DNA from: G965247265 sp965247265
GTDB taxonomy: Bacteria; Pseudomonadota; Gammaproteobacteria; UBA4575
Assembly (NCBI GenBank): GCA_965247265.1
Contig: OZ252002.1
Location: 2,294,001-2,358,000, forward strand
Length of the DNA stretch: 64,000 nt
Direction of reading: 5' to 3'
Below are positions 19,140-27,700 of this stretch, in pieces. How positions within the stretch are numbered: position 1 is the stretch's first letter; each line of letters begins with the position of its first letter. Below the pieces are notes generated by a model. The model was not told the origin of the DNA. It saw only the letters and a list, made by a program, of their open reading frames with translations, and searched no databases. The position numbers and the translations under genes are program-made.

Positions 19140-20462
19140 CTATGTCGCATACTTTTTCAGATAAGACATATTTATCCAAATTACAAGTACAAGATAAATT
19201 AAAGCCGAGATACCTACAGCGAATACTACTCCTTGAATCTGATATCTTGCTGTCAAATAATATGCCAATATAATAAAAATGACTGTTTTAATCGCCATAG
19301 GCATAACATATATTCTAGGATTATTAAAACAAAACCCTATTATTGTGAGCATCTGCGCTATATTGAAAATTGCAAGGTTCACAACCAGCAACCAAAGCAA
19401 ATTAGCATGCTCAACATATAAAGCATTTGTAAGTATGCTTACTATAGATTCACTAAAATAATATGACACTACAATCATTGGTAAAGTAAAAATTATAACC
19501 ACAACAATTCCTAGGTATAGCAGTTTATTACTTTCCGCAATACGCGAGTAACTTGTTAAACTTCCTGCCCTATCATAAACAATTCGTATTATAAACTGGC
19601 TTACAATGCCTACTATTACTAGAATTGGCGTATTGGCAATTAAATACAAAGCAGTATAAATTCTGACTTCTTCTTCACCGTATAACCATTGCAGAATCCA
19701 TCGATCTGAGAATAATCCAATAGCCCCAAATACAGCAAAATATTTAAAAGGTCTTAAATAACTATAGAAACGCTTTGAATAACTCTTATATCTATCTAAC
19801 TTGAAATTCTGCTTCCAATTAAATATCAGAACTTCTGTATTAATCGCAAATTTCCACTGTGACCAAATTATAATCATAGTGCCAATAATGAAACAAATTA
19901 TCACTGTTTGACTATTTGAATATAAATACGAAACAGCAATTGTAGAAATGGCTAATCTTGCAAAAATATCACCGCCCTGATGAAGAGCAACAACCTCCCT
20001 TTTCCTAATTGCGTTTTAAAACGAAGAAAATGTCAAATTCAGTCCGCTTACAATACCTAAAAGTGATGCTAAAAAAACTAACAGTGCCCATTCAAGCCCT
20101 ATAAATGCAAAAATTAAAATAGAAAAAGCTAATGCGAATACAAAAACTAAGATCCCCATCTGAATGTGTGAATCCCTAATTAATTTAAAATACTCTCCTA
20201 ACTCATCATTTTCTTTGCTTATTGAATAATAGCGTGTAACGCCTTGTGCAAATGGACCATATACAAACATGCTAACTAGACCTGAAATAGTTAATCCAAG
20301 CGATAATTTGCCGTAATCAATTTGAGTCAATAAGTTAGTTAGGACTTTAATTAATAAGAAACCTCCTAAAATAGCCATCAGCTGGCCAAATAATACCCAC
20401 ATCAATTCACGTTTTACGTAAACTATTTTATTAATCCACAATGATAAACAATTCATGTGCAT
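19140..20462 (-). pseudogene. Oligosaccharide flippase (Wzx-like), interrupted by one in-frame stop
   Basis: One frame of 441 codons encodes a polysaccharide-exporter-like membrane protein, interrupted only by TAA at 20016-20018. Before the stop are about 148 residues (GQLMAILGGFLLIKVLTNLL, GKLSLGLTISGLVSMFVYGP). After it, in the same frame, comes NAIRKREVVALHQGGDIFAR, the usual loop of this family, then several more helices to 19140. A CAA-to-TAA transition would explain the stop. No frameshift is involved. An intact, different flippase gene (23487-25007) in the same cluster could replace its function. The alternative ATG 20456 is equally possible. Confidence 0.85.
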
Positions 20463-20690
20463 TCACAATTTAATATTAGGAGTTCTCTCAATATCTGATT
20501 TCTAAAAACAATTGACTACACCTAATAGTAATTGTCCTAAAGCTAGAGCCACTTAGATTTTTACCCGCGACAACCAATTTTACTTCTTATCTCCAACCAT
20601 TAATTAAACCAATATTTTTATTGTTTATTAATTTGATGCAAATTGTAATAATTTACAGATTGCTTAATAGACGCTTAGCCAAAATGCAGC

Positions 20691-21445
20691 TTATTTTTTA
20701 AAATGGAATAAACCATTTGTAAATAATTGATTGTTATAGTCTTTTGGATTCACATTTACTAAATATTGACTATTATCATCTACAACAGATAGTTCAACAA
20801 ATTTTAAACCTGGAAATAACTTTATTACTGTTGAAGTAGCGAAGATTCTATGCGCATTAAAACAAACCTTCTCCTCACCAATTGGAAGACTAAAATACAA
20901 ATGCCCGTCTTTGGCAAGAACCCTTTCTAGCTCACTGCATGCATTTATTGCTCCATCAATATCTAATTCATCACCATATCTTCCAAGCCCGATATGTTCG
21001 ACAACACTCAAACAAGATAAAGAATAAACAGAATTATTTTGCAATGGCAGCTTTAATATACTACTTTCTATAGAATAAAAGTTATTTTGCCTTGGGTCAA
21101 AAGGCCTAATGTCAATAAAAAAACATCAGTAATTAACGATAATAAGCCAATTACCCTTACATCAGAACCTATGTCAATGTGTATTGATGCATCACTTTTA
21201 TATATTCTTTCAAATGCCCAATTCGCTTGGTAATAATAATGCCAATCAATTGAGGTTTTCGCAGTTTTATCATTCAAACAGGGATATAAATTTTTAACTT
21301 TTGCCTCACCTCCAATAGCACGGAACTTTATAAAACTCACGACATATGCGGGAATATTGATTATTCCCTTTAAATGTTCAACTGGAAATATAGGAGAAAA
21401 CACTCTCCATATCCACTGTACAAACTTATATTTTCTTATTCTCAC
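20691..21445 (-). pseudogene. DUF268 protein gene with a -1 frameshift at a T7 tract
   Basis: The two parts together align with the intact neighbour at 21654-22400: first frame 21445 to the TAG at 21068 (HYYYQANWAF, HIDIGSDVRV), second frame down to 20691 (SVVEHIGLGRYGDELD, KVCFNAHRIFA). The frames meet at seven Ts (21117-21123). The span, 755 bases, is one short of 252 codons, and restoring one base gives an ungapped alignment with the paralogue between the SD-rich strand and the IDIRP motif. The tract reads T TTT TTA in codon phase, a known -1 slippery heptamer, so recoding cannot be excluded; loss of one T is the simpler explanation. Confidence 0.8.
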
Positions 21446-21529
21446 TCAAAAGTAATTCAATTTTGATTTGTGCAAAAATATATCATTCATAACTAAAATT
21501 TTTGCGATTTAATACTTTTCTTGAATTTC

Positions 21530-21578
21530 ATCATGTTTATCGATAAATCATGATTCTTCCTTCAAGGATCTACTTGAA
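21530..21578. repeat. Two adjacent palindromes between the DUF268 genes
   Basis: Bases 21530-21554 form a near-perfect palindrome centred on TTTATCGATAAA with CATG outside on each side and a single extra T on the right. Six bases later, TTCAAG-GATCTA-CTTGAA (21561-21578) is a second dyad. They lie in the 208-base gap between the intact and broken DUF268 genes. There is no T-run that would make them a terminator. They could be protein-binding sites; nothing more can be said from sequence. Confidence 0.45.
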
Positions 21579-21653
21579 ATTTTTCGAACTCACTTGTGCT
21601 GCCAATAATTAAAGGAAATTATGATATGAAAATACTCTTCTATTTTTTAACAC

Positions 21654-22400
21654 TCATTTAATTTTTTCAAAAACATACATGCCGCAAGCATACTCATTTA
21701 GTCTTGCCGTATGTATATCTTCATTAATTTTGTATTGGCCAGAATCACTCACGCATGAAAATTCAATAAGTTTCATAGATGTGAAGAAATTAATTACTGA
21801 TTGAGGTGCAAAAACACGATGAGCATTGAAACATACCCTTTCACGTCCAACTGGCAATGACAAATATAGCAGCCCTCCTACCATTAGGACACGTTCAAGT
21901 TCTTGTGCTGAATCTTTACTACCATTAGGGTCTATCAAATCACCATACCTTCCAAGACCGATATGTTCAATACTATGTAAACTGGAAAGTGAACTAATAG
22001 AATTATCCATAAATGGTAGATTAGTAATGTTAGCCCCAACTGAAACTATTCCTGGTATGCTGACCTGTAGAGGCCGAAAATCTACATAAACTGTTTTAAC
22101 GGCTGCGCTCAAAACGCTCAGCATCATTACACTAGACCCCACATCAACATGACACTTTGGTCTAAGATCTGACAACTTTCTCGCTAACCAAGCGCCTTGA
22201 TAAAAATAATGCGCATCAAAAGGAGTTGTTTTAGACCGATCTGTTAAACATGGATGAGTATCAATCCACTTAACTAAATTATGACTATCAGCTTTTTTAA
22301 ATACAAAAATATCTTTAAAATATTGCGGAAGATATAAAATTCCAAGTAATGGTTTAGGTAACAGAAATGCACTTAACCAATGTTTTAAAAAACGATACAT
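21654..22400 (-). CDS. DUF268-family protein (methyltransferase-like)
   Basis: A 248-residue protein with EHIGLGRYGDLIDPNG (145-160), the mark of the DUF268 family found in polysaccharide loci. Residues 84-90 (HVDVGSS) and VYVDFRPL resemble motifs I and II of a SAM methyltransferase fold, and the family is generally taken to be methyltransferase-like, though its reaction is not established. It is a tandem paralogue of the broken gene at 20691-21445. The N-terminal 25 residues are hydrophobic (LSAFLLPKPLLGILYLP), suggesting membrane contact. Confidence 0.82.
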   Translation of the reverse strand: MYRFLKHWLSAFLLPKPLLGILYLPQYFKDIFVFKKADSHNLVKWIDTHPCLTDRSKTTPFDAHYFYQGAWLARKLSDLRPKCHVDVGSSVMMLSVLSAAVKTVYVDFRPLQVSIPGIVSVGANITNLPFMDNSISSLSSLHSIEHIGLGRYGDLIDPNGSKDSAQELERVLMVGGLLYLSLPVGRERVCFNAHRVFAPQSVINFFTSMKLIEFSCVSDSGQYKINEDIHTARLNEYACGMYVFEKIK

Positions 22401-22503
22401 AGTAATTTTAAGAAAATTTCAATTTGGATATAATTTTTTTGATTCCATACTAAGGCGTACTAAAATTATTATTTGCACAATTATTCATATATCATAATAT
22501 ATC

Positions 22504-23442
22504 TTAGTTACTATTATTAGTGTTACTTGTGTATCCAAGCCATCTTCGAATCCGTTTAATAGCTAAAAACGGAAGTGTCTTCACTAATGAATCAATAAAA
22601 AATGATCTTGCAATTTCATATAGAAAATGAATTCTCTCCCATATAGAAATTTTAGCACTTAATGCAATCCAGACCAACTTCTGTCGTACACATAGCCCGA
22701 CAAAAAATCGATCAACAAATGTCATGCTTGTCATTTCTTTATAATATCTGGAATCAGAATGATTCCTATAAGATAAAAGCGTTTCATCTGTAGTAATTAT
22801 TTCACCAACAGAAGCTACCTTAGCTAAGAATGGCACTTCCATATAGCTGTTATATCCATGACAACCAGTAAATGGTCCTATATCATATTTTCGCATTAAA
22901 GATGTTCTGAATAATCCAAAGTAAAGAAGATATAAATTTGCGCCAGGAAATGAAAAAAATTGTCTTCTTACTTTCCTCCATTCATCATAATCATGAAAAG
23001 CTGACAGTTTTTCTACTCTTATTAATTTCCCATCTTCATCAATAATACCCACATTGCAGCCGCATACGATAGCATTTTCATTTTCTTCCATACTCTTGAC
23101 AAGAGTCGCTACAAGTTTAGGCTCACATAAATCATCATCTGATAACCATATTAAGTACTTTCCAGTTGCCTCATTCAGTAAAAATCTATGATTCTTTACT
23201 GCATCAAGATTTTTTTCTTGCCTGAAAAACTTTACGCGCGAATCATTAAATTGAATTTCTTTTACAACTGCTGCCACCCCATCATCGGGAGAACAATCAT
23301 CCGATACTATTATTTCAATATTTTTATATGTTTGATTTGTTACATTCTCGAGAAGATATTTCAAACTTTTTGGACGATTATACGCAGGAATCCCAACTGT
23401 TACTAATGGTTGAGTTAGCGTATTTACTAATTTAGCTTCCAT
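22504..23442 (-). CDS. Glycosyltransferase family 2
   Basis: A GT-A transferase of 312 residues. The motifs are VTVGIPAYNRPKSLKYLLE, IIVSDDCSPDDG and the DXD-type LIWLSDDDLCEP. The C-terminal region (residues 235-312) is basic and amphipathic. It lies 103 bases upstream of the intact DUF268 gene and 44 bases downstream of the intact flippase gene. Donor and acceptor are unknown. Confidence 0.88.
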   Translation of the reverse strand: MEAKLVNTLTQPLVTVGIPAYNRPKSLKYLLENVTNQTYKNIEIIVSDDCSPDDGVAAVVKEIQFNDSRVKFFRQEKNLDAVKNHRFLLNEATGKYLIWLSDDDLCEPKLVATLVKSMEENENAIVCGCNVGIIDEDGKLIRVEKLSAFHDYDEWRKVRRQFFSFPGANLYLLYFGLFRTSLMRKYDIGPFTGCHGYNSYMEVPFLAKVASVGEIITTDETLLSYRNHSDSRYYKEMTSMTFVDRFFVGLCVRQKLVWIALSAKISIWERIHFLYEIARSFFIDSLVKTLPFLAIKRIRRWLGYTSNTNNSN

Positions 23443-23486
23443 TGATACGTTGTCAATTATATTTAATATATAAATTTAATTTAAAC

Positions 23487-25007
23487 TTATCTCTCATGCA
23501 TTGATTCAGATTTAAAATGATCAACAACCGCCTCACGAAAGATTTTGAAAATAATTGGGGCACTGAATAGTGTTACTAATAAGCAACTAACTAGCGTTAA
23601 AATAATCCAACCAAATCTTCCAATTTCGCTTAAATTAGTTGGCATTATTAACCAAGAAAATGTTGCTACAATTAGGGCAGTTGAACTTGGCAGCCCAATA
23701 TCTTCTACTATCCACCTTTTTAACTCACCTCTTAGAAATTTTTTATGGATAATTGGCACGTTAATAGCAACAATACAAACATTGAGTATTATCCAGATGC
23801 ATGCAGCCCCAACTGCACCGAACCAATGAACTGCAAATACAAGAGTAGGTATAAGTACAATAATTGCGATGGTATTAGAGTAAATTGCGAGCTTTGTCCA
23901 CCCATATGCAAGTTGTAATGCATAAGGCATGTACATCATTCCATTAATTGCTGTACCTATTATGAGTATACTTAATAGAGTCGAACTAGTTCTAGATACC
24001 ATATCGTTCTGAGTCCAAATTTGGAGTAGATCCAAAGAAAAAAAAGAAATGACTATAGATAAAGGCATAGCAATAACAGTTAATAATTGACAACTCTTGT
24101 GATAAAGGTTTCTCAAGCCTTGCTCATCATTTATAGAAACAAGCTCAGTAAAACGGGGGTACAGAGCTGAGAAAACAGGTGTGAGTACGATAGAAAGCCC
24201 CATTGCGACTAATGATGCTAATGTATAACATCCAAATTCCTCTAAAGTTAGCATTTTACTTAATATAACTTTATCCATTTGCAGTTCCATTGTAGATAAC
24301 AGTGAGATCAAACTCATACCTGCAGCAAATCGCCAAATATTTTGAAACAATGATGGTCTAAATTGGGGCCTACTATTTCCAGGCAAATTTAGCCATAAAA
24401 TAATTGCTATAGAACCTGCACCTAAAGACCCAACAATTGCATGCCAAAGAAAAAATGCACCAATTGTCGGTGACACTAACCACAAAATCAATATAACGCC
24501 CGCACTTTGAGCTGTCCCAACTAGTATTTTCACAGAATTAAGTAGTACCTGTCGTTGCATACCAAGCAATCCGCCGCTATAAAAAGAAAAAAGCATTCGG
24601 ACTGCTATTGTGACTCCCATTAAAGAAACTGCGTGCTGAATTGTCGAAGGAGAAAGATTCGTGGCATTCAACCAATTCAAGGATATTAAAGGCGAAATTA
24701 AAAATACAATAATAAAAACTACTGCTGCAAGTACCCAATAAAATAATTCAAGCGTTCGAACTAAATCACGAATTTTATCCTCAGTACCTGAATTTGCTGA
24801 CAGTCGTGCTAATTCTCTAGTAACCGTTGCCGCGAGCCCCATATCAAGCAATAAAAGTAATGACTGCATGGCAGTAAAAAACCCAATCAGCCCATACACC
24901 TCAATTCCTAAAAATTGAATATAAAATGGAATAAGCGCAATAGATAAAAACGCAGACCAGCCATTACCAATCATGTTTGCGATTATGTTTTTTCTAATCA
25001 GCGACAC
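23487..25007 (-). CDS. O-unit flippase (Wzx-type polysaccharide exporter)
   Basis: A 506-residue membrane protein with 12-14 hydrophobic helices, beginning IIANMIGNGWSAFLSIALIP, the usual start of Wzx/RfbX proteins. It would move undecaprenyl-linked O-units across the inner membrane. LLLDMGLAATVTRELARLSA and SLISLLSTMELQMDKVILSK are family-like segments. It is intact, unlike the second flippase at 19140-20462, and is therefore the likely active exporter of the cluster. A 161-base gap separates it from the upstream epimerase gene. Confidence 0.9.
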   Translation of the reverse strand: MSLIRKNIIANMIGNGWSAFLSIALIPFYIQFLGIEVYGLIGFFTAMQSLLLLLDMGLAATVTRELARLSANSGTEDKIRDLVRTLELFYWVLAAVVFIIVFLISPLISLNWLNATNLSPSTIQHAVSLMGVTIAVRMLFSFYSGGLLGMQRQVLLNSVKILVGTAQSAGVILILWLVSPTIGAFFLWHAIVGSLGAGSIAIILWLNLPGNSRPQFRPSLFQNIWRFAAGMSLISLLSTMELQMDKVILSKMLTLEEFGCYTLASLVAMGLSIVLTPVFSALYPRFTELVSINDEQGLRNLYHKSCQLLTVIAMPLSIVISFFSLDLLQIWTQNDMVSRTSSTLLSILIIGTAINGMMYMPYALQLAYGWTKLAIYSNTIAIIVLIPTLVFAVHWFGAVGAACIWIILNVCIVAINVPIIHKKFLRGELKRWIVEDIGLPSSTALIVATFSWLIMPTNLSEIGRFGWIILTLVSCLLVTLFSAPIIFKIFREAVVDHFKSESMHER

Positions 25008-25029
25008 ATTGAGTACCTGCTTTTATAAT

Positions 25030-25099
25030 TCGCGCAGTATATATTTAATTTTCGAAGATATAGTATTGAAATTTATTATTATTGTTTTAATCTGCGCGA
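25030..25099. repeat. Long-spaced GC-rich inverted repeat in an AT-rich gap
   Basis: TCGCGCAG (25030-25037) and CTGCGCGA (25092-25099) are exact inverted copies, 54 AT-rich bases apart, in the 161-base gap between the 25169-26122 gene and the flippase gene. The arms stand out in a region that is otherwise nearly all A and T. No run of T follows, so it is not a simple terminator. It may be a processing hairpin, an operator or a recombination scar. Confidence 0.4.
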
Positions 25100-25168
25100 T
25101 TCAATAATAATTTAAATAGCGTGTTGTTACTGTTTTATTTAAAATTAATTAGTAATTGAATCCAGTAT

Positions 25169-26122
25169 TTATACAGAACTTTTAGACAAATAGTTTGCAT
25201 TTTGCAGCATGTTTATTGTTTGTTTGATTCCTTCATTTAAATTCCCATTTGGTATAAAACCTTCTGCAGACAAGCGTGAGTTTAATACCTTAAATGAGAA
25301 TTCATTCATGATACGGTTCTCGACAAATTCCACTTCTACAGTTGGAATAAATTGACGTATATACTCGACAACCTGTCGCACGGTTACATTTTCAGAAACA
25401 ACATTGTATATTCGTCCATCAAATAAGTTATTTGTTAATATGAATGTAATTGCGTGAACTGCATCATCTAAATCAAGATATGGGCGTTTTTGATCATAAG
25501 CAGTTTTCCACACAGTTAGGGGCTTATCCATTACGGCCTGCCAACAAAACTTATTTACAGCGGTATGAAAACGCATTCCTGGGGAGATTCCAAAAATTGT
25601 ACCAAACCTAAATGTCATGGCCTTGAGTGAACTGCTGGAACACAAACTGGAGATTAATTTCTCTTCCCGCAACTTAGTTTCAGCATATGGGCTTTGTGGG
25701 TTTAATTCTTCAACAGTACAATCTTCATCAACTTGATCTCTATCTGTTCCATACACGCTTGTGGAAGAAGCATGAATCATAGGTACACCTAACTTTGCAC
25801 AGACTTTTGCGACTTTTTCTGTAGATGAAAAATTAACATGCTCCATCTCTTCAGGTCGGTCAAAACTTTTTGTTGCATCTGTGAATGCCGCTAAATGTAC
25901 AACCATATCAACGCCAGATAAATGCACTTGTAAATCCATAGTCCTAACGTCACCTTCTACAAAGCTGTATTTGGCTGAATCTGGAAGATTAAAAAGAGAG
26001 GTATATCGTTGTGTTGATAAATTATCGATCATCTTGATCTCTATACTCGGAAATTTATTTGGAAGCTCGCGCACTAATCGTGAGCCAATATGCCCAAGTG
26101 CACCTGTAACAATTATTTTCAT
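25169..26122 (-). CDS. NAD-dependent nucleotide-sugar epimerase/dehydratase
   Basis: An extended SDR protein of 317 residues with TGALGHIGSRLVRELP at residues 6-21, the active-site ASSTSVYGTD and the catalytic SPYAETKLREEKL (Tyr-x3-Lys). The fold is UDP-glucose 4-epimerase-like. It overlaps the upstream FdtA-type gene by 4 bases, so it is probably translated with it, and may act on the same dTDP-sugar, for example as a 4-ketoreductase or epimerase. The substrate is not determined by sequence. Confidence 0.82.
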   Translation of the reverse strand: MKIIVTGALGHIGSRLVRELPNKFPSIEIKMIDNLSTQRYTSLFNLPDSAKYSFVEGDVRTMDLQVHLSGVDMVVHLAAFTDATKSFDRPEEMEHVNFSSTEKVAKVCAKLGVPMIHASSTSVYGTDRDQVDEDCTVEELNPQSPYAETKLREEKLISSLCSSSSLKAMTFRFGTIFGISPGMRFHTAVNKFCWQAVMDKPLTVWKTAYDQKRPYLDLDDAVHAITFILTNNLFDGRIYNVVSENVTVRQVVEYIRQFIPTVEVEFVENRIMNEFSFKVLNSRLSAEGFIPNGNLNEGIKQTINMLQNANYLSKSSV

Positions 26123-26541
26123 TGTGAAAAACTCTTACGGTAAGCAAGAAATTGATCGTAATCACGAATATAATCTGACTCGTCATAAGGAAGGTCACAT
26201 AAAACCATCAAAATGCTGGCACTTCCGAGATAATGTTGCATCGTCCAGATGCCAGGCGGCACTACAAGCGCCTTTTCAGGCAAATCAAGCTGTATCTTTC
26301 TCTGCGTTGCACCATCATCATACACTACATCACACATACCACTTAGACAGACAAAGATTTGTGTGAGCGCCTTATGAGCATGCTTACCACGTATTGCATC
26401 GAGCTCTCCATGCACCACAAATACTCTACTTATATCAATAGGTAACGAACTTTCGACTTCTGCAATTATTAACTTGCCTAAACTATCTTGTTTAAAAGGT
26501 AGCGTAATTGCATTGACGTCATTAATCGAGGCTAAGGTCAA
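26119..26541 (-). CDS. FdtA/QdtA-type dTDP-4-keto-6-deoxyglucose 3,4-ketoisomerase
   Basis: A 140-residue cupin (WxcM-like C-terminal domain). FdtA and QdtA move the keto group of dTDP-4-keto-6-deoxyglucose from C4 to C3, preparing the sugar for 3-amination. The hallmark RGKHAHKALTQIFVCLSG, with the active-site histidines, is present, as are GELDAIRG upstream and VVPPGIWTMQHYLG. The DegT aminotransferase immediately upstream (10-base gap) could be its partner, leading to dTDP-Fuc3N or dTDP-Qui3N. Which epimer is made cannot be told from sequence. Confidence 0.85.
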   Translation of the reverse strand: MTLASINDVNAITLPFKQDSLGKLIIAEVESSLPIDISRVFVVHGELDAIRGKHAHKALTQIFVCLSGMCDVVYDDGATQRKIQLDLPEKALVVPPGIWTMQHYLGSASILMVLCDLPYDESDYIRDYDQFLAYRKSFSQ

Positions 26542-26550
26542 TGCATTCTC

Positions 26551-27672
26551 CTATGAATGCCTTTCAAGGATTTTACGAACAGCATTACTGTAGTCAGCCA
26601 ACTGCTCATCAGTCGTGTTAAATGCTGATGGTAAATTTATTCCTCGCTGAGAAATGTCATAAGCAACAGGATTCTTTTCTTTTTTTTCCAATGATTCCCC
26701 GCCATAAGCTGGCATTGAACTTAGCGGATAAAAAAATGGACGGGCTTCAAAATTCAGCTTTTCTAATTCACTTATCATCACCTCTTTGTTCAAACTATAC
26801 GAATGCCCAATAACCAAAGCTGTACACCACGCACCATTTCTTCCTTTTTCAGGCTCTGGGTTTAAATGAAGATCGGGCGTATCCGCAAACAACGATCTAT
26901 ATGAAGTAAGTAGATGACGCTTTGCTTGTATTAATTCTTCTAACCTTTGAAATTGAGCATAGCCGAGTGACGCCAAAAGATTACAAGGCATATACTTGTA
27001 TGCAACTTCTGAATTGAAATAATGCTTTTCTTTAGATCTGCCATGGTCTCGCAAAAAATGACAGCGCTCAAATAACTTATCATCGTCAGTTAAGAGCATA
27101 CCACCTTCACCTGTTGTTATAGTCTTCGTTCGATGAAAGCTAAATACCGATGCACTACCAAATTTTCCTGCTTTCGTGCCCTGATACACTGACCCAAGTG
27201 CTCCTGCAGAATCTTCAATTAGTGTAATACCATATTTTTTAACTACCTGTTGAATGGTGTCCATATCTGGCATATTTCCATACAAGTCCACCACGATAAC
27301 CGCTTTTGTTTTTGGTGTAATTGATTTTTCTAAACTATCTGCTGACATACACCACGTATTTTCATCAACATCAGCAAAAATAGTTTTTGCGCCAACATGT
27401 GTTATATGAGTTGCTGTTGCAATCCAAGTGCACTCAGGCACAATCACTTCATCACCTGGACCAATACCCAGTGCGAGTAAAGTTAAATGTATTGCGGATG
27501 TGCAATTAGGTGTCATCAACGCATATTTACGATCATGATATCGAGCAAACGCTGATTCAAACTCTTCTACATACCAATACTTTTTACTTCCATACCAACC
27601 ATTCTTCATGGCATCCATAACTATTTCTATCTCGTGATTTGTAATAGAAGGACCAAAAAGTTCAAATTGCAT
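26551..27672 (-). CDS. DegT/DnrJ/EryC1/StrS sugar aminotransferase
   Basis: A PLP-dependent aminotransferase of 373 residues acting on a keto nucleotide sugar. The cofactor lysine lies in FSFHRTKTITTGEGGML, and the LIEDSAGALGS segment holds the PLP-contacting Asp. The overall pattern (FGPSITNHEIEIVMDAM, YGNMPDMDTIQQV) is closest to perosamine-synthase-like members, so a GDP-4-keto-6-deoxymannose substrate (from gmd) is possible. The adjacent FdtA-type gene instead argues for a 3-amino dTDP-sugar. The two options cannot be separated here. Confidence 0.87.
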   Translation of the reverse strand: MQFELFGPSITNHEIEIVMDAMKNGWYGSKKYWYVEEFESAFARYHDRKYALMTPNCTSAIHLTLLALGIGPGDEVIVPECTWIATATHITHVGAKTIFADVDENTWCMSADSLEKSITPKTKAVIVVDLYGNMPDMDTIQQVVKKYGITLIEDSAGALGSVYQGTKAGKFGSASVFSFHRTKTITTGEGGMLLTDDDKLFERCHFLRDHGRSKEKHYFNSEVAYKYMPCNLLASLGYAQFQRLEELIQAKRHLLTSYRSLFADTPDLHLNPEPEKGRNGAWCTALVIGHSYSLNKEVMISELEKLNFEARPFFYPLSSMPAYGGESLEKKEKNPVAYDISQRGINLPSAFNTTDEQLADYSNAVRKILERHS

Positions 27673-27700
27673 AAATAACCTTGGATTTATTTAAACTACA

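Noticed and set aside
17487..21445. Insertion sequence as the cause of the broken genes
   Set aside because: No transposase, terminal inverted repeats or target duplications were seen; the lesions are point changes and single-base length changes.
25881..26366. 161-codon plus-strand frame across the epimerase and FdtA-type genes
   Set aside because: It opposes two genes with clear family motifs, has no ribosome-binding site worth noting and no recognisable domain.
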